In this document: positions 1-9,044 of the stretch, in pieces
Layout: the number at the start of each line of letters is the position of its first letter
Numbering within the stretch: position 1 is the stretch's first letter
Program-made: the position numbers and the translations under genes
DNA from: a virus
Reading direction: 5' to 3' (one strand)
Length of the DNA: 64,000 nucleotides
Virus record (IMG/VR): IMGVR_UViG_3300041411_000074
Span: 1 to 64,000 of that record
The notes under the pieces: generated by a model
Told to the model about the DNA's origin: nothing
Database searches by the model: none
Seen by the model: only the letters and a program-made list of their open reading frames with translations

Positions 1-1315
1 ACTTAGAAGCTTTAGCTTCAGGAACTACTTCTGTACCTTGGTCGCCAAGTTCTGTAAACATATCGGATGCTTCAAGAGCTTGTTTCTGTGCAGCAAAACC
101 ACTCAGAACAGTTTCAAATGCCGAGTCGTCTAGGCTGGACAGGGAGGTCGAAACAGCTTCAACTTTGTCGGCGGACATAACAGCGGCGAGTTTGGACTTA
201 CGAGCGTCCAGTTTAACGGTGACAGCGGCAGCTTCAGCAGAGGCTACAGCTTCTTTCATCTGGGCAACTTCTTGGAGAGCGGTAGCCAGAAGGGTTTCTT
301 TTTCAGCAAGCAGCAAAGAAGCAGCTTCGAATTTAGAAGTAAGATCAGAAACACTCAATTGAGCGCCCTGAAGTTGTTCTTGCAGTTCGGCAAGTTGAGT
401 CATTTCTAGAGTTTCCTCAGTTTTATTGAATTGGGCAAACAGTTTGGTTTTTAACATACCACCTTCTTGTTTTTGAGCTGTATCAGCCAAATGTGTGTAA
501 AACTCTTCAAGAGTCATAACACGGTCAGCTAGTCCAAGCTCAATAGCTTCTTTTGGCAAGAAGGTACGCGCCTGTGTGGACTTCACTGCTTCTACTGACA
601 AGTTGCGATGTTCTGCAACGAACCCAGTAAACTCTTCGTAAAGTGTGTCAACTTTACCTTGAATATCTTCCAAGAACTCTTTACGGAAACTACCATCAGC
701 GTCAAATGGAATCTTGTCATCACCAGCAGAGATAAAGGTACGTTCATAACCCTCTTTCTCAAGTGCTTTGGAGTCATTCATCAAACGAACCAGAACACCA
801 ACACTGCCAACTTCTGAGCTTGGAGCCATGATCAGTTCATCAGCAATTACAGACAAACCATAGGCTGCTGAAGCGGACAGACCATCTACATAGGTGATGA
901 TACGAACGTCGTTTTCAGTAGCCAATTTGCGCATGTAACTGGCAGTTGGCATCATCTGGAAAGCTTCACCACCACCACTAGAAACACTGAATGCAATTGT
1001 CTTTGCACCACTGTCTACAAGATAAGTGAAGTCTTCTTTAATCTGCTGGTAAGATGCACCACCACAATCAAAGCCCATCATAGTGACTGGCTTGTAACTA
1101 AGTGGACCATCAATGTTCAGAACAGCAACCCCGATATCTTTGTTAAAAGAATATCGGGAATTGCTTTCACGGTTATCTTCAACTGCTGTATCTAGTTTGA
1201 AGTCTTCATTGTTTCGTTCGTTAAGATATTGAATAACAATTTCAAACGATGCTGGGTGCATCAAGTGAGGAGTATTGCAAATCTTTTCTTTCAGTCTGAG
1301 AAGACTGTGGGCCAT
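1..1315 (-). CDS. S49-family prohead protease (C-terminus beyond window)
   Basis: The frame stays open from an ATG at 1315 to the left edge, about 438 codons. Residues about 60-180 look like an S49/ClpP-fold serine peptidase: an SSGGG oxyanion-type turn near residue 112, then DGLSASAAY near 144-152 with the probable nucleophile Ser149. A coiled-coil, Ala/Glu-rich C-terminal part follows, as expected for a protease fused to a scaffold-like segment. It lies directly downstream of the portal gene (8-bp gap), the classic TerL-portal-protease order. Role by family: maturation of the procapsid. The 3' end is outside the window, so a fused capsid part cannot be excluded. Confidence 0.85.
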   Translation of the reverse strand, partial: MAHSLLRLKEKICNTPHLMHPASFEIVIQYLNERNNEDFKLDTAVEDNRESNSRYSFNKDIGVAVLNIDGPLSYKPVTMMGFDCGGASYQQIKEDFTYLVDSGAKTIAFSVSSGGGEAFQMMPTASYMRKLATENDVRIITYVDGLSASAAYGLSVIADELIMAPSSEVGSVGVLVRLMNDSKALEKEGYERTFISAGDDKIPFDADGSFRKEFLEDIQGKVDTLYEEFTGFVAEHRNLSVEAVKSTQARTFLPKEAIELGLADRVMTLEEFYTHLADTAQKQEGGMLKTKLFAQFNKTEETLEMTQLAELQEQLQGAQLSVSDLTSKFEAASLLLAEKETLLATALQEVAQMKEAVASAEAAAVTVKLDARKSKLAAVMSADKVEAVSTSLSSLDDSAFETVLSGFAAQKQALEASDMFTELGDQGTEVVPEAKASK

Positions 1316-1323
1316 ACAGCCTC

Positions 1324-2850
1324 CTAAACGTTTTCGTTATTTGATGTGGAAGAGTCGCCTGAGCTACCAGAGTTGTTACCTGTACCAGATGGAAGACCTT
1401 CTGTCATTCCTTGACCGGAACCAGTTTCCATTGGACTAAGCATCTTAGATAGCTCTTCTACGGAAAGGCTTTCATCAACATGGAATGGGATATCAGCTTG
1501 CTTCATAACCCAGTTAACTACAGCAGGGGTTTTAGGCATCATGCCAACAGCAGTTACACGCTGCAAGAACTTACCGATTTCATCCAAAGACTCTTTAGAG
1601 ATATTCCCGTAATCAAAGTACGGCATTACATCAGTATCCCACGCATTTAATTCCCACAACTGGCGAACCAAATCGTTGTTCAACTGATCTTTAATCTCAT
1701 TAAGCTTAGACTCAAGAGTCATCTCAATGATGCTTACTTTAGTTTCAGCAAGACTAAACGAACCAGAACCACTTGAACCAAGTGCAAGGAAGTCAGCAAA
1801 CAGTGCAGTTAGAATCTCAGAAGTGTAACGACCAATGATTGCATTAGTGTCATAAGACTTTTGACCTGTGACACTTTTGATGTCAAATTCAAACATCTTA
1901 TTCCCGTTTTCGTCGAGAATAAGAGGGAGGATCATACCTGACTGCTTGGCTTGGTGCATGTTAGCTAGAATCTTTTTGTACTCTTCAAATACTGCCTTGT
2001 TCTCTTCAGAGGCATCAGTTGCCATATACTGAGGAGGAAGGTACAGCACTTTAAATCCATTACTGTCTTGAGCTACAGCGATTGCTTCAGACTCTTGGTA
2101 GGCTTGCTTATATTTCCAAGCTTGCCAAGCACCATTAAGCGGGCTAGTGCCCTCGGGATTGTCCTTCAGAGGCGCATTGCGAAAATGGAGGAACTTAGCA
2201 CGTTTAATAAACTTAGTTACAGGCTTTAGACTGGAATCAATTGCTGAACTAGGATTGTTTACAAAGTCACTACCCATTAGAGGGGAGTTAGTTGGAAGAA
2301 TCACATACTGATAAAAACCAGCAAGGTCACGACCATTATTCTTAGTCTTCCAGCTTTCGATAGTGTCTTGAGGGCGTAGGGCAAGTTTCTTAATTCGCAC
2401 TAAACCATCGTTGTATTTACTACCTTTGGCTTTCTCGCGATGACCATAAACCTTTTCTACACAGGCAAAACCGTATCGATTAAAGCTCACAATCTGCTTA
2501 ATTGCAGCATCCCAAGAATGGTCCATGTCATCTTTAACTTGACGTAGGTAGTTAGCTTGAAACTTAAGCTTTTCTTCATAACCTTCGGGGACCTTAACAG
2601 TCCAAGGCACTCGTGCAATCATCATCTCTACAAGTTCAAGGGCTGGAGCAATGGCTCCATCTTTTGCCATACGCTTATAGGTATCAATGCACTGAGGCCA
2701 ACGTAGTTCGTGCGAACATTCTTCTAATACACGACCACCTAAAATTGTGAGGCCAGAAAAACCTTGTTCGCCATAAGTTAGGGAAGGAATATCGTTAGTG
2801 CCAGTTTGCAAGTTCCCCACATCTAAGGAGACATCTTCTTCGTCAGCCAT
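1324..2850 (-). CDS. portal protein (DUF935/Mu gp29-like)
   Basis: This 508-residue protein has a good start: AGGAG lies 6 nt before the ATG. By family, twelve copies form the DNA entry ring of the head and dock the terminase. The central region (residues about 95-280), with the RFKxxxH-like stretch KFLHFRN and the EAIAVAQDSNG segment, resembles the Mu gp29/DUF935 portal group. The C-terminus is Gly/Ser/Asn-rich and probably disordered. It lies between TerL and the protease, which is the strongest support. The subfamily is less certain than the portal call. Confidence 0.82.
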   Translation of the reverse strand: MADEEDVSLDVGNLQTGTNDIPSLTYGEQGFSGLTILGGRVLEECSHELRWPQCIDTYKRMAKDGAIAPALELVEMMIARVPWTVKVPEGYEEKLKFQANYLRQVKDDMDHSWDAAIKQIVSFNRYGFACVEKVYGHREKAKGSKYNDGLVRIKKLALRPQDTIESWKTKNNGRDLAGFYQYVILPTNSPLMGSDFVNNPSSAIDSSLKPVTKFIKRAKFLHFRNAPLKDNPEGTSPLNGAWQAWKYKQAYQESEAIAVAQDSNGFKVLYLPPQYMATDASEENKAVFEEYKKILANMHQAKQSGMILPLILDENGNKMFEFDIKSVTGQKSYDTNAIIGRYTSEILTALFADFLALGSSGSGSFSLAETKVSIIEMTLESKLNEIKDQLNNDLVRQLWELNAWDTDVMPYFDYGNISKESLDEIGKFLQRVTAVGMMPKTPAVVNWVMKQADIPFHVDESLSVEELSKMLSPMETGSGQGMTEGLPSGTGNNSGSSGDSSTSNNENV

Positions 2851-2858
2851 TTTATCTC

Positions 2859-4433
2859 CTATTGATGGAAAGGATTAACGTGTGTTAAGTTTGCTGATTG
2901 GAGCCCAGAGAGGAAGTTTGGGATAATCTTACGAGATGCTACAGCTTCAAATGCATCAGAGCACGCATCACAAAGATCATCGTGGCCCGATTCGCCAGAA
3001 CGGCGGGCCCCATCAAAGACCTCCAACTGATTGTAAAAGAACGATAAGTCATTAACTACACCATTCTCATAGTCTGTTGCACAGTTCTTTAGTATCTTCA
3101 TTCCACCATTCATTACGATGGAAGCGAAGGGTTTAAATCTATCTGCTTTCCGACCTTGAGCTCTCATTTGCTTTACAAAGAACCCAGAAGAGGAAATTTC
3201 CTTAGTCAAGAAACTGTTAGTAAACTTAGCTCCTGGGCCAGGGTCCAGAGGAATTATGATGTTTACTTTAGGCCCATCCTGATGTGCAGCCTCCATAATA
3301 AAGTCTAACCATTCACCGGGAAGTACGCGAGTTTGTCTAATGTCATGAATAAAGTAACTACCATCTTTTAACCGGCTCATCTTCACCGAAACGGTGTAGT
3401 CCGGCGATGGGTTCTTGTCACTCTTCTTGGAAAATGCAAAATCATAAGCCCTTACAGTAGATTCAATCTCTGTCCAAGCTGGTTCTTTATCTTCTTCGAC
3501 AAACCACTCGCGTCTGACCATGCCCGACCCTTCGGCGCGAGCCTCCCAACTCCCCCACAGCAAAATTTCTTTCTCAATGCGTGGCAAACCTTCGAGGAAT
3601 GCGATATAGTTATCTTCAATGTACGGGTTGTCGTAGACAGACGCCGAAATCCATGCAAAAGAAAGAGGCTTAATTTGCTTCTTATCAGTCTCTGGAAGAA
3701 GATCACCAAAGGAGTCTCTACGCCCATGATTCTCAAACATCTCTTCACGAGACATTGCCCAAATCATGTCGTTACCGTCACGGATAAACCAACGAACAAT
3801 ACCCTGTTTTGCAGGGTCTGGACGACCATAGAATTCATGCCCAACTGGGTGCAAGTACCAGCCGACCCACTTTTTAACCCACGAATCAGGATTTGGGTTC
3901 ATGGTGGCGCGCATCACAGGCTTCATGTCTGCTTTAGTACGAAGTCGTGAGAGGATGTACAAGAACTGACTTTCTTCGAATTGACAAAGTTCATCTAGGA
4001 CCGCAGAACTAATTTGTGACCCTTGAAAATTGTCCGTATCATCTACACGTTCGAAGTGAGTAAAAGATACTTCAGCTTTTTTCTCCAGTCCATCTACAGG
4101 ACCAAAGTTAATCTTCATATCCTTGTTTCGGATACGAGCTTTATCATCAAAATCTTTAAAGAGAGATTTAGCTTCATCCCATATCGCCCCCGGCTTAGTT
4201 AGCATCGGGGTGGTACGTCTGATTACAATTCCTTTATAATATGGAATATGGATATACTTCATATGGTGCATTAAAGCTGCAAAGGTCTTCCCACCGCCAG
4301 CTTGGCCCCCGTAGAAAATAATATCTACTTCTTCGCCTTCTTCTGTAGCATATTTACTTCTTTTACCAGTGCCGTCTCTCAGTGTTAGAAACAACGACTG
4401 AGGACGACTGGCAGGAGCAATTACTAATGTCAT
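2859..4433 (-). CDS. terminase large subunit (TerL)
   Basis: This 524-residue packaging motor has an N-terminal ATPase with Walker A GGQAGGGKT (42-50) and Walker B AVLDEL (144-149). A C-terminal RNase H-like nuclease is marked by the Asp in VRAYDFAFS (D331), an LDPGPGAKF strand and GHDDLCDAC near the end. The protein cuts concatemers and pumps DNA through the portal encoded next. Its ATG overlaps the stop of the upstream HNH gene (ATGA), and its ribosome site AAGGA lies inside that gene, so TerL translation is probably coupled to the endonuclease reading frame. Confidence 0.95.
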   Translation of the reverse strand: MTLVIAPASRPQSLFLTLRDGTGKRSKYATEEGEEVDIIFYGGQAGGGKTFAALMHHMKYIHIPYYKGIVIRRTTPMLTKPGAIWDEAKSLFKDFDDKARIRNKDMKINFGPVDGLEKKAEVSFTHFERVDDTDNFQGSQISSAVLDELCQFEESQFLYILSRLRTKADMKPVMRATMNPNPDSWVKKWVGWYLHPVGHEFYGRPDPAKQGIVRWFIRDGNDMIWAMSREEMFENHGRRDSFGDLLPETDKKQIKPLSFAWISASVYDNPYIEDNYIAFLEGLPRIEKEILLWGSWEARAEGSGMVRREWFVEEDKEPAWTEIESTVRAYDFAFSKKSDKNPSPDYTVSVKMSRLKDGSYFIHDIRQTRVLPGEWLDFIMEAAHQDGPKVNIIIPLDPGPGAKFTNSFLTKEISSSGFFVKQMRAQGRKADRFKPFASIVMNGGMKILKNCATDYENGVVNDLSFFYNQLEVFDGARRSGESGHDDLCDACSDAFEAVASRKIIPNFLSGLQSANLTHVNPFHQ

Positions 4434-5398
4434 TGATATTCCTTAGAAAATTTAATCCACCTCTCATCTTCTAAAGGAATCCAACCTTTAACAAATTCTC
4501 TGTGCATTGCGGTGAAAGCTCTTGCTGGCAAGTTATCGTTATGTAACCGATTATACAGAGTGGTGAACTTTGCAGAAGTTAGTGTGGTATTAGTAAGATA
4601 TAATTCGTAGTAATAGTCAGCCATCAACCACTTAGTTAATTGTTCGTCTTTTGTAAGAACTGTGCCAGCCTCCCATGCTGGGCGGTTTCTAGCCTTAAGA
4701 CCTTCAGACACTTTTCTTTTTGTCTCTTCTGATCTTACTAGTCCTGTATTCCACGTAACTTTACCCAGCTTCTTTTCTCGCATGATTGCTTTTGTTTCAT
4801 CAGAGTGGGTTTTACCAAAGAAGTGGTTCCCTTCTCCAACAAACTCTTTCATCTTTTCAGTGCGATCACAACCACAAGATCTTGTTCCGCTATTCTTGGT
4901 CAGATTACCTGCACGCACAGTTGAATAGTTACCACAAGTACAAAGACATGTCCAAGTTGAAGTTCTTTGTCCGTTAGATTGAACTACCCAGTCATCAAAA
5001 GAAACTACAGTGAGTCTACCACGGACTTCGCCAGTTAAATCTTTAAACACAGGACTATTAAATCCTGAATTCTTAGAGTTGAATTCGGCTAGTTGTTTGG
5101 CTTGTTCTATTTTCAAAACTTCATAAAGTTTTGAGCTAAACTTAAATAGTCTCTTTTTACTCATAAAGAAAGCAGCGGTGAACAAACCAACATGTCCGGG
5201 GTTCATTTTCCACAGGAGTAAATGAGCAACATAATGTTCTCTTGCAGTAAACATTACCAAATTACTCTTATCATCGCCCCCTCCCAAACACCTAGGGAGA
5301 ATATGGTGAATTTCGAAGTATCCTTCTTGCTGTTTCTTATCAAGACCACGAACTTTAGCCTTTTCTACAAGCGCATTATAAATCTTTTCGTAATTCAA
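4430..5398 (-). CDS. HNH homing endonuclease with NUMOD-type DNA-binding repeats
   Basis: TTG start, 322 aa, with the ribosome site in the end of the gene before it. Residues about 25-65 hold an HNH nuclease (EIHHILPRCLGGGDDKSNL, then REHYVAH). The middle has a Cys-rich module (CLCTCG, then SCGC) after an LTGEVRGRLTV segment, the same module seen in the endonuclease at 61768. Residues about 190-240 look like NUMOD3 repeats (GKTHSDETKAIM, VRSEETKRKVSEG). By family it cuts DNA site-specifically and spreads itself. It sits immediately upstream of TerL and overlaps its start. Confidence 0.85.
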   Translation of the reverse strand: MNYEKIYNALVEKAKVRGLDKKQQEGYFEIHHILPRCLGGGDDKSNLVMFTAREHYVAHLLLWKMNPGHVGLFTAAFFMSKKRLFKFSSKLYEVLKIEQAKQLAEFNSKNSGFNSPVFKDLTGEVRGRLTVVSFDDWVVQSNGQRTSTWTCLCTCGNYSTVRAGNLTKNSGTRSCGCDRTEKMKEFVGEGNHFFGKTHSDETKAIMREKKLGKVTWNTGLVRSEETKRKVSEGLKARNRPAWEAGTVLTKDEQLTKWLMADYYYELYLTNTTLTSAKFTTLYNRLHNDNLPARAFTAMHREFVKGWIPLEDERWIKFSKEYQ

Positions 5399-5401
5399 AA
5401 C

Positions 5402-5692
5402 TTAACCCTCTTTTACTACACTATGGTAGCGAGGGTTTGCAACTTGTACCCAAATAAGCTCATCAGAATCATAGTCATGACTGAACAACTTATAAAAAAT
5501 TTCAAGTTGTGTGTTTTCAGGTCCACCAACATAATTGTGTGCAAGAGCATCACATGCTTGGTTAGCCAACTGTACGTTCTGAAACTCACCACAAACTTGA
5601 GAAGATCCGTATTTAGGATCATCAGAGTAGCTATGGTATTCACTAACAATATATCGAGTTACAGGACGGACTTTAAATTCTACTTTATGCAT
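5402..5692 (-). CDS. hypothetical protein
   Basis: 96 aa from the ATG with GGAG 8 nt upstream; the longer frame from 5713 lacks a ribosome site. Mixed alpha/beta composition, a single Cys pair, no known motif. It lies between the late structural genes and a hairpin, and ends 3 nt before the HNH start codon. Confidence 0.6.
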   Translation of the reverse strand: MHKVEFKVRPVTRYIVSEYHSYSDDPKYGSSQVCGEFQNVQLANQACDALAHNYVGGPENTQLEIFYKLFSHDYDSDELIWVQVANPRYHSVVKEG

Positions 5693-5730
5693 TTTATATT
5701 CTCCGGTTCTCATGAACCTTCAGTTAAGGA

Positions 5731-5746
5731 GTAGCCCGCAGGCTAC
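5731..5746. terminator. hairpin, terminator-like
   Basis: Perfect 6-bp stem GTAGCC/GGCTAC with a CGCA loop, followed on the + strand by a T-rich run. Both neighbours are read leftward and there is no T-run on that side. It may therefore act on antisense transcripts, or simply be an mRNA stem-loop. Confidence 0.35.
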
Positions 5747-5754
5747 GTTTTGTT

Positions 5755-6117
5755 TTACTCAGCTTCTTCCGAAGCCTTTTCACTACCATCACATGTGGCA
5801 AGATATTGCTTGATCATCTTCGATTTATCGCGACCCTTAATTCCCCTGCGGGCAAGGATTGGTCGGATTTCCTCAATAGGCATATCTTCAAGTTGTTCTT
5901 TCGTATAATTCTCTTGAATTACTTGATAACGAAATCCGGGACTGTCTTCCAACATATCTTTGCTTTCAACATACATCCAGCAACTATGTGGATAACTCAG
6001 TCGTGGTACTTTGTCTTCTTGAAGGATAGCGCCTTTATTAGAGGCTTCCACCACGTTCTTCATGAAGTTGTAGCCAAGGCTATCATTACCTGTAATATAC
6101 AGCATATATCTATTCAT
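5755..6117 (-). CDS. hypothetical protein with SAP/HeH-like C-terminus
   Basis: 120 aa, preceded by AGGAGAG and by a consensus promoter. Residues about 75-108 (MPIEEIRPILARRGIKGRDK, then SKMIKQYL) have the two-helix spacing of a SAP or HeH/LEM nucleic-acid-binding domain. The N-terminal part is unassigned. The gene heads a leftward unit that continues toward TerL. Such domains occur in several phage packaging or morphogenesis proteins, but no function is claimed here. Confidence 0.6.
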   Translation of the reverse strand: MNRYMLYITGNDSLGYNFMKNVVEASNKGAILQEDKVPRLSYPHSCWMYVESKDMLEDSPGFRYQVIQENYTKEQLEDMPIEEIRPILARRGIKGRDKSKMIKQYLATCDGSEKASEEAE

Positions 6118-6154
6118 TTAAATTCTCTCCTGTTGTGTTCAATTCATAAAAGAG

Positions 6155-6184
6155 AGTATGAACTATGGGAGGTCTGTTTGTCAA
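6155..6184 (-). promoter_or_regulatory. sigma70-like promoter
   Basis: -35 TTGACA (6179-6184) and -10 CATACT (6155-6160), spacer 18. It lies about 40 bp upstream of the SAP-like gene and could drive the run toward TerL and portal. Confidence 0.55.
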
Positions 6185-6252
6185 GCTTATTACAAATATA
6201 TTTAAACTATTTTCAAATAGCTCTATATTTCAATAGTTACCTATAAAACAAC

Positions 6253-7095
6253 TTAAGGCCGTTCTTCCCAAAAACTTGAGAACACACCTGTAGCTGTACC
6301 ACTGCCAAAGTTATTGAAAATCCAATAGTAAGTTCCCGGACCTACCCCACGAGAATCATCCACAGAAGCACCGACAGACTGTGCTTGACCACTTGCGTTA
6401 GCCACAACAATACGAATGACATCAATGTCAACGCCACCTGTTAGGGCTGTTGCGCCCGACCCGACAGTATTCTGAGCTGTATACAAGGGTAGTGGAGGGG
6501 CTGGAAATGCACTGCCAGTCATAGTGTTCTTGGGGATGATTGGGAGAGCTTCTGAGAATGTACCGGTAGGTGTACCACCAACTACAGTACGTAGTTTGAC
6601 AGACCCTGCGTCTAGGGAGAGCCTAACGTTCTGAAGTATTGTATTCACAGGAACTATAATTCTCATTACCAATGTAGCGCTAGAAGCAATACTAAGCTCC
6701 TTGAATGTACGAAACTCCCTACCTTCGAAGAAACCTGTCTGCCCAACATCCACTCTTAGGCGCCTATATCCCTCTGTCTTTGTGGTCCATACATCAGAAG
6801 GAAGGTCTACAGAAGTGAACGGCTCAATAGAACTAGCTAGAAGTAGGTCAGCATCAATCACACCAAGGAAGGGTGCCCTAATCCAAGTCTGCAAAGAATT
6901 CTTTGTGAAGGAGTAGGTTTCTTTTGGGAAGATTTCAGCCCCTGTAAAGGAGTCTGCTGGGATAGTGGCTGAACGTGTGACGTATAATGCACCGTTACTT
7001 AGGTTTGTAAGCTTGATGCTATTGAGTGTAAAGTCTAGAGATGTTAGGGTGGATAAGTTAATCCAACCAGTTGTTTGTAGCCTATGTACACTCAT
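6253..7095 (-). CDS. putative tail fibre/virion surface protein
   Basis: 280 aa, Thr/Ser/Gly/Val-rich with few charged residues, typical of beta-structured phage fibre or decoration proteins. The C-terminal half has alternating hydrophobic strands and a GTYYWIFNNFGSG segment. It lies next to the SGNH fibre gene and reads in the same direction, with about 60 bp between them, so both probably belong to the host-contacting apparatus. No enzymatic motif is seen. The structural role is inferred from composition and context. Confidence 0.55.
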   Translation of the reverse strand: MSVHRLQTTGWINLSTLTSLDFTLNSIKLTNLSNGALYVTRSATIPADSFTGAEIFPKETYSFTKNSLQTWIRAPFLGVIDADLLLASSIEPFTSVDLPSDVWTTKTEGYRRLRVDVGQTGFFEGREFRTFKELSIASSATLVMRIIVPVNTILQNVRLSLDAGSVKLRTVVGGTPTGTFSEALPIIPKNTMTGSAFPAPPLPLYTAQNTVGSGATALTGGVDIDVIRIVVANASGQAQSVGASVDDSRGVGPGTYYWIFNNFGSGTATGVFSSFWEERP

Positions 7096-7158
7096 AGCAT
7101 TCCTTTTATTATTTTGATTTGGAATGAATATTTATAAACTTGTTTATTAGAAGTTACT

Positions 7159-8547
7159 CTACAACCCTAAAGCAGCCGTATAAGCTGGGATAGCGTATCC
7201 AGCCAATGTCAGATAGCCATTAGCCGTAGGATGCGTATTATCCAATGTCTCAAACCCTGTCCATGTAATTGTATCAATCCAAATAAGCTTAGGATTAGCT
7301 TTAGCATCCATGACAGCTTTCAATGTGACGTTTGCAGCATTAACCAACTCTGGAGCACCAATGTTAGGCAGAATCCCCCGACACAATACTTTGCCATATC
7401 CTTTAGCCAGCAGCTTATCGATACACAATCCATAATCAGCTTGTTCTGTGCTATCAATGCCACCAGAGCCGCTGTTACCACCTAATGCTAGGATTGCTAC
7501 ATCATTAGCTGTAACAGTTTTCATAGCTAAGGCGGCGTCAATCATTGCCCTACCACCACCTACTGTTTGACCACTAACACCATTCGTGCTACCAACAAAC
7601 CCAAGTGCTGCTGCTACGTGCATTGTTTCAGTGTTTACTGAAGTGGCTCCCGGACCGGAGCCGTAAGTGATGCTGTCACCAAACTGATCTAGCTTTCTTC
7701 GCACACCAATATCAAGCAGTGTGCTATTGCCGCTTACAGCAAAATGTCCACCAAGCTCTCTGAATGCACCCCCATCCCACACATTGTATGTGGCTACAGA
7801 ACCATCACAAGGAATAACAATAGCACGAGGAACACCATCAGCTTCAGGAGGGGCTGTGTAATAAGTGGGAACCCCACCATTCTTACTCACACCAACTCTA
7901 GAGGATGTAGCTACAATCTTAGTGAATGTGCCGCGTATCTTGACAGAGCCTACGTTAGAACCACTGGTTACATTACTTGGTGCTTGGAGAGGCGGGGAGT
8001 ATCCTGATACGTTTGGTGTGATCCCAGCAGAGTACAAGCCTGTGGCTGAATCACTGCCTGCCTGAATCCAATTAGATGCTGCAACAAGTGCCGGAGGTTG
8101 GCCTGTAACACTCAAGACATTCCCAGAGGATGCTACATAAGGAGCATCACCCATCTGCACAACCCACCTTACTTGTACAAAGTAGGTAGCATGAGGAAGA
8201 CCAGTGAAGAGTGTGTATACAGATACAGAGTTGGGAGCACTGATGAAATCACCACCATCTACACTCACTTGCATAGACCCAGCGTTATCACCATAATCTG
8301 AAGGAGATGTAAGCTTGGCTTCAGTACCTGTAATCCATCCACACCACAATGTCAAAGCACCATAGGCATACACTCTTGCGGCGTTCTTAGTTGTATTAAG
8401 AGAGCCTGCAAAGCCCGGAACGAACTGAGAGGATGTGAATGGTGTAGTTGTGGGATCAGGAATTACAACGGAATGCTTTGGTTTAAAACTATGAAGGGGT
8501 CTTGAAATAGAACTGACAACTGAAGATGTAATATCATGAGTCATCAT
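7159..8547 (-). CDS. tail fibre/spike protein with SGNH (GDSL) hydrolase domain
   Basis: 462 aa. Residues 1-280 are beta-rich. Residues 285-462 carry all four SGNH blocks: GDS with nucleophile Ser292, Gly in NGVSGQTVGGG (block II), GGN with Asn358 (block III), and DNTH with Asp436 and His439 (block V). Such domains on phage fibres remove acetyl or other ester groups from capsule, O-antigen or exopolysaccharide. The complete set of catalytic residues argues for an active enzyme. The substrate cannot be told from sequence. Confidence 0.82.
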   Translation of the reverse strand: MMTHDITSSVVSSISRPLHSFKPKHSVVIPDPTTTPFTSSQFVPGFAGSLNTTKNAARVYAYGALTLWCGWITGTEAKLTSPSDYGDNAGSMQVSVDGGDFISAPNSVSVYTLFTGLPHATYFVQVRWVVQMGDAPYVASSGNVLSVTGQPPALVAASNWIQAGSDSATGLYSAGITPNVSGYSPPLQAPSNVTSGSNVGSVKIRGTFTKIVATSSRVGVSKNGGVPTYYTAPPEADGVPRAIVIPCDGSVATYNVWDGGAFRELGGHFAVSGNSTLLDIGVRRKLDQFGDSITYGSGPGATSVNTETMHVAAALGFVGSTNGVSGQTVGGGRAMIDAALAMKTVTANDVAILALGGNSGSGGIDSTEQADYGLCIDKLLAKGYGKVLCRGILPNIGAPELVNAANVTLKAVMDAKANPKLIWIDTITWTGFETLDNTHPTANGYLTLAGYAIPAYTAALGL

Positions 8548-8551
8548 AAAA

Positions 8552-8854
8552 TCAAGTCTCTAGAAATACACCAAAAGGTTTGCCAACATAAGCATAACGC
8601 TTTACACGATAAGTGCCGGGACCAGACAAGACAGTAGAAGGATTGCTATAGCTTAATGCGACAAATACAGCATTATCTGCACCGGGAGTATCTTGGAGGA
8701 TCTTGAACTTAGGTGCGTTTTGTTCTTGGTAGGATAGAGGCTTATCAGCATCCAGAAAGAACACACCAACCACCACTGAAGCACCTGCTGCAATAACGAT
8801 ATCTGTTGAAGTCGCTTCTGTAATACCAGCAGCTAAAATTGTACTTTGTGCCAT
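8552..8854 (-). CDS. small virion-associated protein (putative)
   Basis: 100 aa from the ATG preceded by AAGGA; an upstream in-frame ATG (8911) has no ribosome site. Ala/Val/Ser-rich with a GPGTYRVKRYAYVGK strand. The GPGTYR/GPGTYY motif is shared with the protein encoded at 6253, suggesting a common fold. It lies 4 bp before the SGNH fibre gene, so a decoration or fibre-assembly role is likely but unproven. Confidence 0.55.
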   Translation of the reverse strand: MAQSTILAAGITEATSTDIVIAAGASVVVGVFFLDADKPLSYQEQNAPKFKILQDTPGADNAVFVALSYSNPSTVLSGPGTYRVKRYAYVGKPFGVFLET

Positions 8855-8911
8855 TATGAATCCTTGATTAAAGTTAGCTGCTGATTGAATAATTATTGCT
8901 GATTCACCCAC

Positions 8912-9044
8912 CTACCCGGTAATCAGACTCTTAGGTTCTAAAAGTAAACCTACCTTCTCCACTTGATAGCTTACCTATCAGCATTTACATCAGTGGAAGC
9001 GCCAGCAACCACGGGTTTCCGAACTAGGCAGCTCAGAAATTCTT
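8912..9044. other. short noncoding spacer with hairpins
   Basis: No reading frame is supported. Two short inverted repeats are visible: AGGTT/AACCT around 8933-8955 and GATAG/CTATC around 8967-8981. It separates the possible TerS gene from the fibre group. Confidence 0.4.

Noticed and set aside
5222-5734. 170-codon frame on the + strand
   Set aside because: Antisense to the HNH gene and the 96-aa gene; no ribosome site and no coherent domain.
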